In this document: positions 33,901 to 47,347 of the stretch, piece after piece | Numbering within the stretch: position 1 is the first letter of the stretch | Layout: the number at the start of each line of letters is the position of its first letter | Origin: Costus lasius | Lineage: Eukaryota > Streptophyta > Magnoliopsida > Zingiberales > Costaceae | DNA length: 64,000 nucleotides | Reading direction: 5' to 3' | Assembly (NCBI GenBank): GCA_027563935.2 | Contig: CM050449.1 | Location: 80,321,178 to 80,385,177, forward strand | Program-made: the position numbers and the translations under genes | Notes under the pieces: model-generated | What the model saw: the letters and a program-made list of their open reading frames with translations, nothing else | Databases searched by the model: none | Told to the model about the DNA's origin: nothing

Positions 33901-35028
33901 AACAATTCACAACTCCACTGATCGATAGCTTAGTGAGGGCTACGCGTTAGAAGGCTACCAGACTTGATATTTTAATTGAGGGTTTTTGTTTAAGGTCTCA
34001 TCATCTCAGTTTTATCTTATGTCTCTCATTACAGGCATGCAATCCTATAGTGATAACATAACGGTAAAAACATTTCAGGCATGCTTCTGCAGATAATAAA
34101 AGCAGTAAAGGATGATGTGATCATATCCTATACAAGACATTGAACCAATCCATGCCATGAAATAGGTTCAACTCTTGTCCTAGAACTCAAGCCCCAAAAA
34201 CTAGACCTAACCTAGCCGACCTCTAGCTTGAACTTCAAGGTTGGCTCCAAGGTCCTTCTCTCATGGTTTAGCTCTCAAACCGTAGAGGAATACTTTCGAA
34301 GTTCCCCATAGGTTCGGCCAATGCCATGGTCTTCCTCCAAGGAAGGTGCACCACCATGCAAGGGGACAAGACCTTTTCTGCCACCAAGCAACCAAGCACC
34401 AGCTTGCATGCGCCACCTTGCATGCTTGCGCCATCAAGCAAGATGCGAGCATCAAGGCCCAAGAAGGATGCGCCTAGCCCTTGATCTTCCTCTTAATTTT
34501 TACAAAAATAATGAAAAAGATGGCACGCAGGCCGCACAAGGATACATCGCAGGCATGCAAGAGGGGGGCTTGACTAATGATCACAACACCATGCACAATC
34601 AAGGTATTTACTCATGCAATTCTACATGCTCATGAAAAACATAAAATCTGAAATTTTATTTTTTCACAAAACCAGTTTCTTTTTCTCATCTTCTTCTCAC
34701 AAGTCTTTTGGTTTATTGCAATTTATTTTTCATGATGATTTCAGAGATCCATTCGGCTGGCAATTTTGTCAGATCAAGAGACTTGGCCAGTCCGAAGACA
34801 CAATGCCCGTCCTACTTGACAAAATTACGTGCGCCTTCGATCTTTAAATCAAACAAAAAAAATAGTTCAAATATCCAAAAGAGATTGAGAGGATGATAGA
34901 AACAAGAAACCCTAATTTTTCTACTTTTAGAAAAATCGATTGCCATGCATCATGCTATTTACGAAAATAGAGATATGGCATGTGAGCATGGAAGAAAAGC
35001 ATAAAACATCGTTCGAGTCTTGCAAGTC

Positions 35029-35040
35029 GCTCTGATACCA
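35029..35040 (-). other. Primer-binding site of copia C
   Basis: Minus-strand TGGTATCAGAGC, one base after the LTR end. Confidence 0.92.
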
Positions 35041-35041
35041 C

Positions 35042-36997
35042 TGTTGGGAAACCCCGGGGACATTTTACAATTGTCAGAGTTATGAACATACATTTTTCGC
35101 AGCGGAAGAATGTCCCCGAAACTGGCCAGTCCCAAAAACCCAGTGAAGATCGCATGCAAGGGAGTCGACACGATGAGTTAGGAAATACCTTAAGAGCAAT
35201 ATGGAGCGATGTCGATGAAGGCGCCCAAGTGTTCGCCCTCTGCAGTCTCGCACACACGGATCTCTTGAGTTCTCTTCTTCCACGCCCGGTGCTAGCCTCG
35301 GGAAGAAGATCCAAGCCTTAGGGAGATACTCTACTTCACTTGCGCCACCAAGAGAGATGATGCGCCAAGAGAAGAAGGAAGACTATCCAAAAACGCCAAG
35401 CACTAATGTTCCTTGCGCCAAGAGGAAAGGAGGAAGTGGCTTGCGGTTATGGAAGAAGAAAGATGCGCCCTTGCTCCAAGCACTCGCCCCTCTTCTTGTG
35501 TTCACGCCTTCAAGGATTAATTACACACAAGAGGGGGCGACTAGGGTCATATTTATAGGGCAAGAGGCGGTTAGGGTAATGGCTAGGATCATGACAAGTG
35601 TAGGGCTAGGATGAGGAGGTTTGAGATAAGGAAAGTCTCCAAGACATTTCCATAATTCTCAATCAACCTTACCTTTTGTTCCCACGCCTTTCCTTGTGCG
35701 CCAAGGCCTTGCCTTGTGCCTCAAGCAATGCCATAGAGGCATGCATTCCATCCTAGGAAGAGAGGGGGAGGCGCCCTTTACTTCCATAATGAAGCAAAGG
35801 CGCCAACATGACCCCATTATGCCCCTAGGCGCCTAATGTTTCATGTTTCTCCCCATTATACCCTTTTAGCCTCTCATCTCTTCATGAGAACTTGTTATTG
35901 GGCCTCATTGGATAATGAGCTAGCCCAAACATCATTACATAGGTTGATTAAGCACTTGGATCCAATCCAATGCAACCCTAATCCAAATGTGACCAACCAT
36001 GGTCAAATACGGGTCAACCTGCCAAAAATGAAGTTTGGCTCCAATAACATTCTTCCATCTCATCAGGCCCATTGGCGCTGATGAAATCTCCCAATTAGAT
36101 CCGAGTTATCCAATAACTCGATCATAAGGCTTCCCGATCAATACGAGAACTCAAGTATCAAGGTGTGCGACCCTGTAGGTTCCTCTGACGCTGGCAGTGC
36201 TGACCAAAGGTCATCACAAGCAGTGAGTGGCACCTAGCAGTGCATCGCTACTACCTAGGTCGTTGGAATGGATATCGACATCGACATCCCCATCATCGCA
36301 ACTAGGTACAGATGCATTACAGTCTCTTTGCCGTACTGATATCCGATTGGACAAGTGTGTCACCACTTGTTTTCATCCAATCACATGGCTATGACTAAAA
36401 CAGGTTCTCACCTGGGTATGGCCATACACTCTCAGTCATAGAACCATAAAGGAGCTCCATGGATATCATACTTCCTTAGGGAAGGGGCAAATCCTATGTC
36501 TGTCCATTGATCTTCTCATATGGGTCGTGACATGCTCAATAACAACCGTTATGACCTCCCAGCTATGGCAAGGTGTTAGGTTGTATCAAAGCAAGTCCCT
36601 AACCATATAGAATGATTAATGACCTCAAGTCAAGGGATCAATGCATCTCCTGTCACTTATGAGGATAACTCATGACACCAAGTCATAGCCTCATAGCGGG
36701 TCTATCCAGTATATCCCCAATGATATACCCATGTGTCTGCGTTAGCACCACATGCCTAACCAGCCCACATACTAGTCTCACAAGTACCATAGCTGTCCCA
36801 TATCCACTAAGGTACATCGACTGGGGATTATAATTCGAGCACAGATCCAATCTGTCTCCAGGGACATTATCATGTAAGTACACAATCGCAGGTGTAGTCA
36901 AATAATGATAACGACAATGCCAGAATGATATATAAATATCAGTGTCAAGTAGTACATAAGTTGACCAAAACTAGGTCCTAGGGCATATACACCAACA
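35042..36997 (-). repeat. 5' LTR of copia C (1956 bp)
   Basis: Pairs with 25249-27204 in length and sequence, about 20 differences. Flanked on the right by GATGT (36998-37002). Confidence 0.95.
35548..35560 (-). promoter_or_regulatory. TATA-box candidate in the C 5' LTR
   Basis: Minus-strand CCCTATAAATATG, about 500 bp before the LTR end. The same site is at 25755-25767, and F has a variant. Confidence 0.5.
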
Positions 36998-37002
36998 GAT
37001 GT

Positions 37003-37389
37003 TGACGCCTACCCCTTCTCCGTTGGATGGAAAGCTTGCCTCTATGGCTAGGCTTGGGGCACAAATGGCTTCTTGGACTTGTTTTGGCAAGTGCCAAGTG
37101 CATATGGTTAATAGGTAAAGGTTTATAGAAAAGTCTTGGAGACTTTCCTTACCTCTAACCCTAATTACACTCCCCTCTTACCCTAGCCACATTTCTCATC
37201 ATGCAATGTGCCTATATACCTTGTCTTGCCTCCCCTTGTTATTAAGTAATCACATTTATATACGAAAGCACTTGAAAGGAGGCGTAAGCAAGCAACAAGG
37301 GCAAGACCAAAGACTCAAAGGTGCAAGTCTTCCATAGCTACAAGCCTCTTCTCCACTTCCTCCTCTTGGCGCAAATTCTTGGAGGGCTT
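37003..37389 (+). repeat. LTR fragment of copia G (family 2), second piece
   Basis: Resumes the LTR interrupted at 25248. It has a TATA-like CCTATATACC at 37211-37220. It is cut at 37389 by the LTR of K. No gene here. Confidence 0.78.
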
Positions 37390-38691
37390 TGTTGGTGTTT
37401 ATTCCTTAAGACCTAGTTTTGGTCTATCTTTGTACTACTTAACATTGATATTTCTTATATATCATTCTGGCATTGTCGTTATCATGTTTAGTTTACATCT
37501 GCGATTATGTTCTTACATGATAATGTCTCTGGAGACAGATTGTATTTGTGCTCAAACTCTTGTCCCTAGTCAATATACCTTAGTGGATATGGGACAGCTA
37601 TGGTACTTGTGAGACTGGTATATGGGCTGGTTAGGCACGAGGTGCTAATGCAGACATATGGGTATATCAGTGGTAGATATACTGGATCGAGCCGCTATGA
37701 GGCAATGACATGGTGTCATGAGTTATCCTCACAAGTGACAGGAGATGCATTGATCCCTTGACTTGAGGTTATTGACTCTTCTATATGGTTAGGAAGAAGC
37801 ATTGATACAACATAACACCTCACCGTAATTGGGAGGTCATAATGGTTGTCATTGAGCATGCAACAACCCTATGAGAAGGTCAATGTACAGACAGAGGATT
37901 TGCCCCTTCTTGAGGGAAGCTTGATATCCATGGGCCCCCCTCCCCTATGGTTCTGTGACTGAAAGTGTATGGCCATACCCAGGTGAAAGTATCATTTAGT
38001 CATTACCATGAGATTGGGTTAAAATAAGTAGTGACACACTTGTCCAATCAGATATTAGTTTGGCAAAGAGACTATAATGCATCTGTACCTAGTTGCGATG
38101 ATGGGGATGTCGATGTTGATATCCATTCCGATGACTTGGGTAGCAGTGATGCACTACTAGGTGTCACTCACTACTTGTGATGACCTTAGGTTAGCACTGC
38201 TAACGTCATAGTGACCTACAGGGTCGCACATCTTAATACTTGAGTTCTCGTATTGATCGATAAGCCTTCTAAACGAATTATTGGATAGCTCGGATCTATT
38301 TGGGAGATTTCATCATCGCTGATGGGCCTGATGAGATGGAAGAGAGTTATTGGAGCCAAACTTCACTTTTGGCAGATTGACACAAAATTGACCATGGTTG
38401 GTCACATTTGAGTTAGGGTTGCATTGGATTGGATCCAATGGCTTAATCAACTTGTGCAATGAGGTTTGGGCCAGATCATTACCCAATGAGGCCCAATAAC
38501 AAGTTGTCATGAACAAATAATGGGCTAAAAGGGTATAACGGGGAAAAACACAACCCCATTGGCTCCTAAGGGCATAATGGGGTGTGGGTGGCGCAATTTG
38601 CTTTATATGGAAGCAATTGGCGCCTACCCTTTTGATCCTTGGATGGTATGCTTGCCTCTATGGCAAGTCTTGGGGCGGATATGGCTTGGAG
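37390..38691 (+). repeat. LTR of copia K (family 2), first piece
   Basis: A new LTR begins TGTTGGTGTTTATTCC at 37390 with family 2 sequence on the plus strand. It runs to TGGAG (38687-38691), the target duplication of gypsy T. It is clearly diverged from C's LTR. Whether K is a solo LTR or a full element cannot be seen. Confidence 0.82.
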
Positions 38692-41057
38692 TGTCACACC
38701 CCTTGAGGATGGTAATTTCATAATATAAAAACATTTTGACAATATGTATCTAGGATCAAAATATGATAACCTGATCAACATAACTTATAAAATTTACTTT
38801 CCATCATCTAGGAGGTAACAACAATTCAAATAACCATTCAAAATTTCTCATTTTATTAATCAAAATACTTTTACAACATAAAAACCATACATCCTATTCC
38901 AAAACCATAGTATTTATTCAATATAACTCACACTTATATTACAAACATCAAAATGAATATCTTACATGAGTCATTGAACTTTACAATATTTCACAATCAT
39001 TTTATCTCACACACAAGTCATGGATCTTCTCACACTTACCATACAAACATACTAATAACTTCATACATTAGTCATTAATGTTTACATGCCCAAAACATAA
39101 AACCATAACTCATTATCTTCTTAAACCGTCCACATAAACTTGTAGCCCAAAGCAAACCTGTAAAGAGGTTAGAATGCAAGGATTGAGTAAGAATGCTCAG
39201 CAAGTAAATAAGATGTCAAAAAGGAGAAGTATTCATAATAGATCTCCACATGGTTCCATAAGTAATATCAAATGGAAACATAATAGTGACATGGTAGGCA
39301 ATATTGGCATGGTAAGCATATCAAAAAGTAGAAATCCAAAGAGGCAGATAATTACTTGGTAAGCATAAACAACAAATATATAAGAATCAACCCAAAGTAA
39401 CATAGAGTCACATGGTAAGCATAACGATCATAAGAATCAATCCAAAGAAACATAAAGTTACATAGCACATAGCATAGTGGGGAATCACATATAACATAAT
39501 CTTCCACGTCTAGAAGCATATCCCACCCTCGTCAAAGTGAAACTCAAACACATGCCAGCTGGAGCTATCATGGCTCCCCATATCAGAGATAGTGGGATTC
39601 AAGAGGTGGCTCCCATGGATTCAAGAGGTGGCCCCCATTATTGCTAATGTGGCACTTTGTTCCATGTAGCACTTTGTTCCACAACTATCATTCTCTTCCC
39701 ATTTCTGGGCTCATAGTCTTTTCCCTTTCGAGCTCATAATGTTATTCCCACTAGCATTCATACATTAACAAATGGAAACATACCAAAATGGGTTTATTGA
39801 TATATGTATCAAACCCTCAAAGATGTGAACCTTAAAGTTCTTACATGAGATACATGTTGCTGATATACTCATTTCCAAATGGAAGAGACATAAGTATCAA
39901 TAAGCTCCACATAGAAGACCTTATATGGAAGATACACATAGGAATGGTCATGTAACCCAAAAATCAAAAATTTGGAGGTTGTTTACCACGAACATTACAT
40001 TCTTCATAAGATACCATTTGGTATAATATTTGTATCAAAACAAAGATTTTGGAGTCTAGTTTTCAGGAAAACCAATTTGACTTGAAATGGAGCTCAATAC
40101 ATGAAGTTATGAGCTTTGAAGTAGCAAGAGGTCAGAATCAGGACAATGCTATTTCCAGATTTAAAGGGTTAAGTTAAAAATTCGAGTATAATTTCATTTC
40201 GGATCCAAATCATGCAAATAAAGGCTTCAGGTGTAGGTTAATCAGTCTACTTGATATACAAATGAAAATTTGTAGCACTACTATCATAAAATCGGGATAT
40301 ATAGCTCACTCACTAGATAAAGGTCCAAAGAGCAAAAGCAGATTTTCTGGGTCAGATTGGGCTAAGGAAACAAGGTCGATAACCTCTTCTAAAATACACA
40401 ATAGCCAACCCATAAGAAAGATAATTAAGTCTTCTTTACAATGAATCTGATGTTATACGAGTTGGATCATAGAGTCAAAAGTTATGAGCATTTGAATGAA
40501 GAAAGGTCAAGTTTACTTTACAGAAACATTCCTTGTCTTAGAACATAACATTGATCGTTCTTCCAAGGGCCGAATTGAATAAAATCGTGGAAATCAGAAT
40601 CAAATTGAAATCACAATTGGCATAGAAGATAATTTCTCATAAAGTTGAAGCAATAGGCAAATTTCACAAAGAAAGATAGAAGTACTTGCCTAAGAAGCTA
40701 AAGTCTCTCTATGCTAGCTTCCACCCTTGGTCTTTCTCTTCCCTTCCCTAAGCTTTTCTCTTCTCTGGTTACAAACGGTCAAAAACAAGTGAAACTTCAC
40801 CTGTACGCATGAAGGAGGGTGATTTGTCTCAAGTAATAATGAAGGTGTGAGGTGTAAGAAGGTGGTAATGCATGCATGGTGAGGTGGCAAGTTGACTTTT
40901 CAACATTTTGTCACATGTTCTTATATGCCCTTACATATGCATCCTCACTTATGCAAAGTCATCCATCATGCTAAGTACTATGTATAACTTTTATCCTCAT
41001 GCATAACTATTTTTCACTTCATAATTTATACTTTTGCTTTCTTTTGAGGTTATTACA
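38692..41057 (-). repeat. 3' LTR of gypsy T (2366 bp)
   Basis: Minus-strand start TGTAATAACC at 41057, end GGTGTGACA at 38692. Lacks the tandem duplication of the 5' LTR. Confidence 0.93.
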
Positions 41058-41075
41058 ATTCCTCCTTCCTTAAAG
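41058..41075 (-). other. Polypurine tract of gypsy T
   Basis: Minus-strand AAGGAAGGAGGAAT directly precedes the 3' LTR. Confidence 0.8.
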
Positions 41076-41081
41076 AAAACT

Positions 41082-44000
41082 CTAGTGCTCTAAAGTTGTC
41101 ATACCTTGAGTAGTAAACAGATGTGGATGAACTCTTCTCATGTCTTCCTCTAACTCCCATGTTGGTTCCTCATAAGCATGATGTTGCTAAATAACTTTCA
41201 CTAATGGTATGACTCGATTCCTTAAGATCTTCTCTTTTCTATCCACAATCTTTATGGGCCTTTCAATGTAGGATAAGTCTTGATCAATCTGAATGGGCTC
41301 ATAATCAAGTATGTGAGATGGATCATGATGGTACTTTCTCAATATAGAAACATGAAATACATTATGAACCTTGGCTAGGGATGGTGGTAAAGCATTCCTA
41401 TAAGCAATAGAACCAATGTTATCAAGAATCTCAAAAGGACCAATGAATCTTGGACATAATTTGCCTTTCTTTCGAAATCGTATTACACCTCTCGAAGGAG
41501 AAATCTTTAAGAAAACATAGTCTCCAACTTGAAATTCTATGTCTTTCCTTCACTGATCAGCATAACTCTTTTGGCGACTCCGTGCAACTTTCAAATTTTC
41601 TTTTATCACATGTATCTTATCTGTTGTCTCATGCACTTTATCTAGGTTTAAGATCTTTCTATCACCAACCTCTTTCCAGCATATAGGGGTTCTACACTTC
41701 CTTCCATATAAAGCTTCGTATGGTGCCATTTGAATACTTGAGTGATAAATGTTATTATAGGTGAATTCAATGAGAGCAAGATCATTATCCCATTCACCTT
41801 TCCACTCCATAACATAAGCCCTAAGCAAGTCTTCAAGTGTTTGTATGGTTCTTTCAGATTGCCCATCAGTTTGAGGATAATAAGCTGTACTAAACTTGAG
41901 CTTGGTCCCCAAGGCTTCATGTAGTCTTTGCCAGAATCAAGATAGAAATCTTGGGTCTCTATCAGATATAATCTCAACCGGAACACCATGAAGTCTTACT
42001 ATTTCATCAATATATAAACTTGTAAGTTTATCAAGGGAGTATGTCATTCTAATTGGTAAGAAATGTGCAACTTTTGTCAACCTATCCACAATCACCCAAA
42101 TGGCATCATGTTTCATAGATGTCAATCGAAAACCATAAACAAAATCCATAGCAATACTTTCTCACTTCCGTTCAGGTACCTCTAAAGGTTGTAGTAGCCC
42201 TCTAGGCTTTTGGTGTTCAGCTTTGATCAACTGACATGTTAAACACTTGGAAACATACTAGGCAATATCTTTCTTCATACCATCCCACCAAAAGTATTTC
42301 TTTAAATCATTATACTTCTTGGTGCTACCTGGGTGCAGGGAGTATTTGGATTTGTGTCCCTCTTCCAATATCTTCTCTTTACTTTTTGAACCACTTGGAA
42401 CATAAATTCAATCCCTAAACATTAATATGCCATCATTCCTAAAATGAAAATCTTGTCCCCAACCTTTCCCAACTTTCTCTCTAAAGCTCTTCAGTTGGAC
42501 ATCTTGAAGTTGTTCTTCCTTTATCTGTTGAAGAAAATCATATTGAACTTTAAGAGATGCGATTAACACTTTTGGCTTTTGAGTGATTATCTTGAGATGC
42601 AAACCACAAAATTCTTCAAATAATTGCCACTGCTTTACCATTAAGCTTGCCATCAAGTTTGAAGATTTTCTACGAAGTGCATCAGCTACCACATTTGCTT
42701 TACCAGATTGGTAATGAATAGTACAATCATAATCTTTCAATAATTCTATCCATCTCCTTTGTCTCATATTCAATTCTTTCTGAGTGAAGATATATTTCAA
42801 GCTTTTGTGATCAGTGTAGATTTCAAATGTCTGGTCATACAAATAATGTCTCCATATCTTCAAGGCAAAAATGATAGCAGCTAATTCCAAGTCATGTGTT
42901 GGATAGTTTTGCTCATATTCTTTCAATTGCCTAGAAGCATAAGCAATTACATGGCCATTCTACATCAAGACACAACCAAGCCCTTTTCTTGAGGCATCAG
43001 TGTAAGCTACAAATCCATCAATACCCTGAGGAATAGTGAGGATTGGTGCACTAGTTAGTCTTCTTTTTAACTCTTGGAAACTTTCTTCACATTCAGCATT
43101 CCAAACAAACTTTACATTCTTTCTAATCAATTTATTGAGAGGGTTTGCAATTTGTGAAAAACCTGCTACAAACCGTTTATAGTACCCTGCCATACCAAGG
43201 AAACTTCTCATCTCTGCTACATTGGTTGGCCTTTCCCACTTTACCACTGCTTCTACCTTTTTAGGATCAACCGATATCCCTTCTCCTGAAATGACATGAC
43301 CGAGAAAATTAATTGATTTTAACCAAAACTCACATTTACTCAGTTTGGCAAATAACTTTTTCTTTCTCAAGATGTCTAACACACATCTTAAATGTTGTTC
43401 ATGCTCTTGATCACTTTTTGAGTACACCAAGATATCATCAATGAAGACAATCACGCATTTATCTAAAAGTGAGTGAAATGCCCGATTCATTAGATCCATG
43501 AATACGGTAGGAGCATTAGTTAACCCAAATGGCATAACTAGAAATTCATAATGGCCATATCTGGTTCTGAATGTTGTTTTTGAAATATCCTCGCTCTTGA
43601 TCTTTAATTGGTAATAACCAGATCTCAAATCAATTTTTGAAAATACTCGAGCCCCTTGTAATTGGTCAAACAAAACATCAATGCGAGGTAAGGGATACTT
43701 GTTCTTGATTGTTGCTTGATTCAATTGTCTGTAATCCACACAAAGCCTTAAAGTACCATCTTACTTTTTAACAAACAAAACTGGTGCACCCCAAGGTGAG
43801 ACACTGGGTCTGATGAACCCTTTATCTAACAATTCTTACTTTTTCAACTCTACTAATTCTGTTGGTGCCATCCTGTATGGAGTCTTAGATATGGGCATGG
43901 TACTAGGAAGGAGATTAATACCAAACTCAACCTCTCTATCAGGAGGTAAACCAGGTAATTCATTGGTAAATACATCTAGAAATTCTCTAACAATGGGTAT

Positions 44001-44213
44001 CAACTCTAAATCAAGTGTAGGTTCTTGGCATTCCTTCACAAGAGCTAAATAACATTCACACCCATTTTTGATAAGTTTAGAAGCATGCATAAATGAAATG
44101 AGAGATAGACTAGAATCAAGTTCAACACCCTTGATTTGCACTTGGATCTCATTAGGAAGATTCAAAGTGACTATTTTCCCATAACAGTCTACAGTTGCAT
44201 GATATGAAGAAAG
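41082..44213 (-). pseudogene. pol of gypsy T: RT, RNase H, integrase, chromodomain-like tail
   Basis: A Ty3/gypsy Pol broken by several stops. RT (about 42960-44165) has [38 protein letters not shown] and the catalytic FIDDILVYS. RNase H (about 42408-43010) has [28 protein letters not shown] and [11 protein letters not shown]. Integrase (about 41550-42160) keeps [15 protein letters not shown] and QTDGQSERTIQTLED, that is, D, D and E. The zinc-binding part upstream is decayed. The last part, ending near 41082, reads EEPTWELEEDMRR, the typical end of a Tekay chromodomain, with a TAG replacing Trp shortly before. Domain order RT-RNase H-integrase and the tail place it in the chromoviruses. Confidence 0.92.
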
Positions 44214-45921
44214 TGTTGGGGTATGCCCTTAAGGCTAATGTTTGAGGCCTGTGGGAATGTATCTGTATCATGTAATAAACTCTTAAGTTTATAAAGGCAT
44301 GGTTGTTATTCAGTTAGCTACATTGTCTGCTGCAATATATGTTCTTCTGAATAATGTCTCAAAGCTGTTCAGCTGGGCTGACAAGCTATTATGTCCTTAG
44401 TCGATATATCTTGGTGAACATGAGACAGCCTTGATATGGTTAAGACTAATATGTGTTCTAATCTTATAGGATGCTTCGAGCATGGAATAAGATGTAGACT
44501 CATGGGTACATTGGATGTACTGGACAGACCCTACGAGGATGTTCAATTGTTTGTCACAATGTGAATATTCCTTGGATATGACAAGTGGCACATTTCCTCT
44601 GACTTGAGATCACTTGTGTTTTCTAAATGATGATTGTCATTGTTTTGAGGTAGTTCAATATCATTTGAAACATAATGATTATAGACTATCTTGGATGGTG
44701 AGCTTGAGTCAGGTTAGAGCACTAGTGATAGACATAGGATTGCCGTCTCCTTATTGAAGGAGTGTGATGTTCTAAAGGGGCCCCCTGGATGAGATGATTG
44801 AGAGAGTGTATGGCCATACCCAGGTGACAGTGTTCATCTGATCTAATCATGCTCATCATATTGGAGCTACAAGCTTGACAGGCTTGTCCAATAAGAACAT
44901 CCAGTGGCAAAGGAAATATGTATGCTTTGTGAATTGATTCACACTTGTGCTGTTTTTGGGTGAAGTCTTGGAAGACTCTTTCCTTTATATCGGGAGACAG
45001 TGATGTGTTGCTAGATACCCCTCACTGGTCGTGATAACGTGAGTTATCGTTACCGACATTTAAAGGAAACCCTCAGGGTCGCACAATTTGATGATATGGC
45101 TTACTTAAGTCAGATCGTGTGGACTGAATTGTTTGGGTTCAGTTTAATGGGATTAAATCTCTGATTGTGAGTGAGATCTGGTCTGATCATGTTTGATTGA
45201 TTAGGGCTTGAGATCGGTAAGCTTCGATCGAGAGAATGAATGCTAGATCAGTCAGATCAGAAGCATTGAGAGATTGACGGTCAGATTGAGAGCCTTAGGG
45301 TTTATTTTGATCTGCACTTATTTCTTGGTTTATTTGGTTAGCGGACCAAATCGCTTTGAACCAGCTCTTGAATGAGCGCATGGTTCAATGCTGATGTGGC
45401 ATTTGCGATTGGGGTGAATCCTAAGATCGCACGTTGAGATGTGGCATGCTATTTTTGGATAGCACCTCTCGAACGTTGCCATGATCTCACGTCGCTCCTC
45501 TTTGGTCTCTTCACGCCTTTCTCGCCTCTTGGGGTTGGCTTGGTGTGGCATTCTCGTGTGGAGAAAGTCCAAGGCGACAAGAGAAAAATGCCAAGAAGAA
45601 ATCTCTCCTTTCCCTTTGCAATCGATCAAAGACACTCTTGGAGCCTTGCTAGCACAAGGAGCACCAAGATAGTAAGCGCTTCCTCATCTTGTGTGCGCGT
45701 CCTAAGGAGGAGATCTTCGTTGCTCTCTTAGATCCAAGGCGTCATCTTCAAATGGCATTGGTATGAATCGCATCTTTCATTCAATCATAGTTTTAAGTTG
45801 ATCATTCAATCATACATGCGATCCTTAACCCTACTTCCGCTCATGCAAAGTTTTAAAGTGCATGGTATTAGGGTTTGCGCTCCCCCTAGAAGGGGACCCC
45901 CCATGTTATGGGGTACTTTCA
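44214..45921 (+). mobile_element. Solo LTR J (copia family 1, 1708 bp)
   Basis: A single family 1 LTR, TGTTGGGGTATGCCC at 44214 to GGGGTACTTTCA at 45921, flanked by GAAAG on both sides (44209-44213 and 45922-45926). It interrupts gypsy T between protease and RT. It is more diverged from A, B and E than they are from each other in several stretches, and it has no internal region. Confidence 0.95.
45448..45463 (+). promoter_or_regulatory. TATA-like core inside an inverted repeat (J)
   Basis: GCTAT and ATAGC flank TTTTGG. It is at the same LTR place as 9219-9240 in A and 7760-7780 in B. Confidence 0.38.
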
Positions 45922-47230
45922 GAAAGCCAATCCATACCAAGGATAATATCATAATCTTGAACATTTAAAAGGATCAAATTTGCTGGAAGTTCATATTCTC
46001 CCATTAGGATTAAATAGGAAGGATAAACAAGATCTGTAGACAAAGAGTCACCAATTGGTGTTGAGACACTCAACAAGAAATCAAGTTGTTTACATTCTTT
46101 TCCCAAGTGAGATGCAAAATGATGGGAAACAAATGATAGATTTTAGCCAGGATCAAATAAAACCTTTGCAACTTTATTTGGAAAATAAATAATACCTTCA
46201 ACTACTGACTTTGAGCCTTAGCATCTGGTTCAGCAATAGCATACACTTTAGCATGGGCTACAGGCTTTGTGGATGGTAACTCTTTTATTCTATTATGTGG
46301 ACAATCTCTTGCTAGATGTCCATGCTTACCACAAGCAAAACATGCACCAGTAAGTCTATAACATTGTTTGGTCTCATGTTTCCCTCCACAACTAGCACAA
46401 AGAAAGAAGCCTTTCTGGGGGTCCAGTCATGTTCCTTATAGCTGGTCTAAATTTCTTATAACTTGGACCAACTTCATTTACTTTCTTTCTCTTGTTATCC
46501 ATTTCTCTTGCTTTGCCCTTCTTGTTTCTCATATCTTGCATCTCTTCAACATCTTTTTCAACAATTGATGCTCGATCCACTGAGTCACCATAATTTCTAA
46601 GTTTTAAAGCTGAAATTATTGTTCTTATACTTGGTCTCAACCCTCTTTCAAATCTTTTTGATTTCTTTATCTCATTGTCAACCAAGTGTGGGGCAAATCT
46701 GGATAATTCTATGAATTTAGCATCATTTTTGTCAACAGAACAGTTTCCTTGAATTAATTGTAAGAATTCCATTTCCTTTTGATCTCTAATGTTTTCTGGA
46801 AAGTACTTTTTCATAGAATGTTTCTATAAAATAATTTCAAGTGATGCTTTCCTCCCTTGATTCAGCCACTATTTTGACTATTCTCCACTAATGCTCTGCT
46901 TCTCCTTCAAACATAAATTTTGCTAGTAATACCTTTTGACTATCTGAGTAGCTAGTAACTGAAAATAATTTCTCCATTTGCATAATCTATTTTTCTGCCA
47001 TATTTAGATTTGGATCACCACAAAATGAAGGAGGATTCAACTTCATAAACTTTTCTAGCCCCATATGATCACTATTTTGTTGGCTTGAGGCAACAGAATT
47101 AGTTTGATTTTCACTTCTTGCCATTTGTTGTTTCATCAAACTAGACACTGTCTCCAAAGCTTTTATCATTAGTTGCCATTTGATTTGGAGACTAGCTAGG
47201 AGATTAGGATGACCTTGTCGACTTGCTTAC
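45922..47230 (-). pseudogene. gag and protease of gypsy T
   Basis: Gag starts near 47170-47230; two overlapping frames have an ATG here, so the start is uncertain. It has KLNPPSFCG, LRNYGDSVDRASIVE, FAPHLVDNEIKKSKRFERGL and two zinc knuckles (CASCGGKHETKQC, CFACGKHGHLARDC). Stops interrupt it near 46985 and upstream of 46814. The protease follows: the active-site region reads FDPG then a stop, where gypsy proteases have DSGAT, and the flap side ends NVQDYDIILGMDWLSES. Solo LTR J cuts the frame just after the protease. The whole gene is non-functional. Confidence 0.9.
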
Positions 47231-47331
47231 CAACCTAGACACCTACCTAGACAAACATCAAATGAAACATTGTTAATCACTAGGTGACACCATGATCAAA
47301 TGATAGATCCCTAAAAAATCTAAAAAAACTT

Positions 47332-47343
47332 GCTCTGATACCA
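47332..47343 (-). other. Primer-binding site of gypsy T
   Basis: Minus-strand TGGTATCAGAGC, four bases from the LTR end; initiator tRNA-Met type. Confidence 0.88.
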
Positions 47344-47347
47344 TAAT

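Larger units (their letters stand above)
33384..35028 (-). other. 5' untranslated leader of copia C
   Basis: Non-coding, about 1.65 kb. It contains hairpin 3 (33562-33577), hairpin 2 (33666-33700), hairpin 1 (33885-33900) and a block of about 100 bp (34731-34831) that is about 90% alike in H (61546-61651). The remaining stretch shows no gene. Confidence 0.82.
25249..36997 (-). mobile_element. Copia element C (family 2), full length, Gag-deleted, with solo LTR D inside
   Basis: C has two LTRs of exactly 1956 bp (25249-27204 and 35042-36997), target duplication GATGT (25244-25248 and 36998-37002), primer site, leader, gag-pol and polypurine tract. I count about 20 differences between the LTRs (about 1%), so C is older than A, E and B. 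Gag lacks about 100 central residues compared with family 1. Pol is split by solo LTR D. C lies inside an LTR of G. Confidence 0.96.

Noticed and set aside
35030..35041. tRNA gene suggested by TGGTATCAGAGC strings
   Set aside because: Only 12 bases match the tRNA 3' end, each right beside an LTR; these are primer-binding sites.
37390..38691. K LTR as the second half of G's LTR
   Set aside because: A fresh LTR start (TGTTGGTG) appears at 37390 while G's LTR sequence is already near its end region, so it is a separate insertion.
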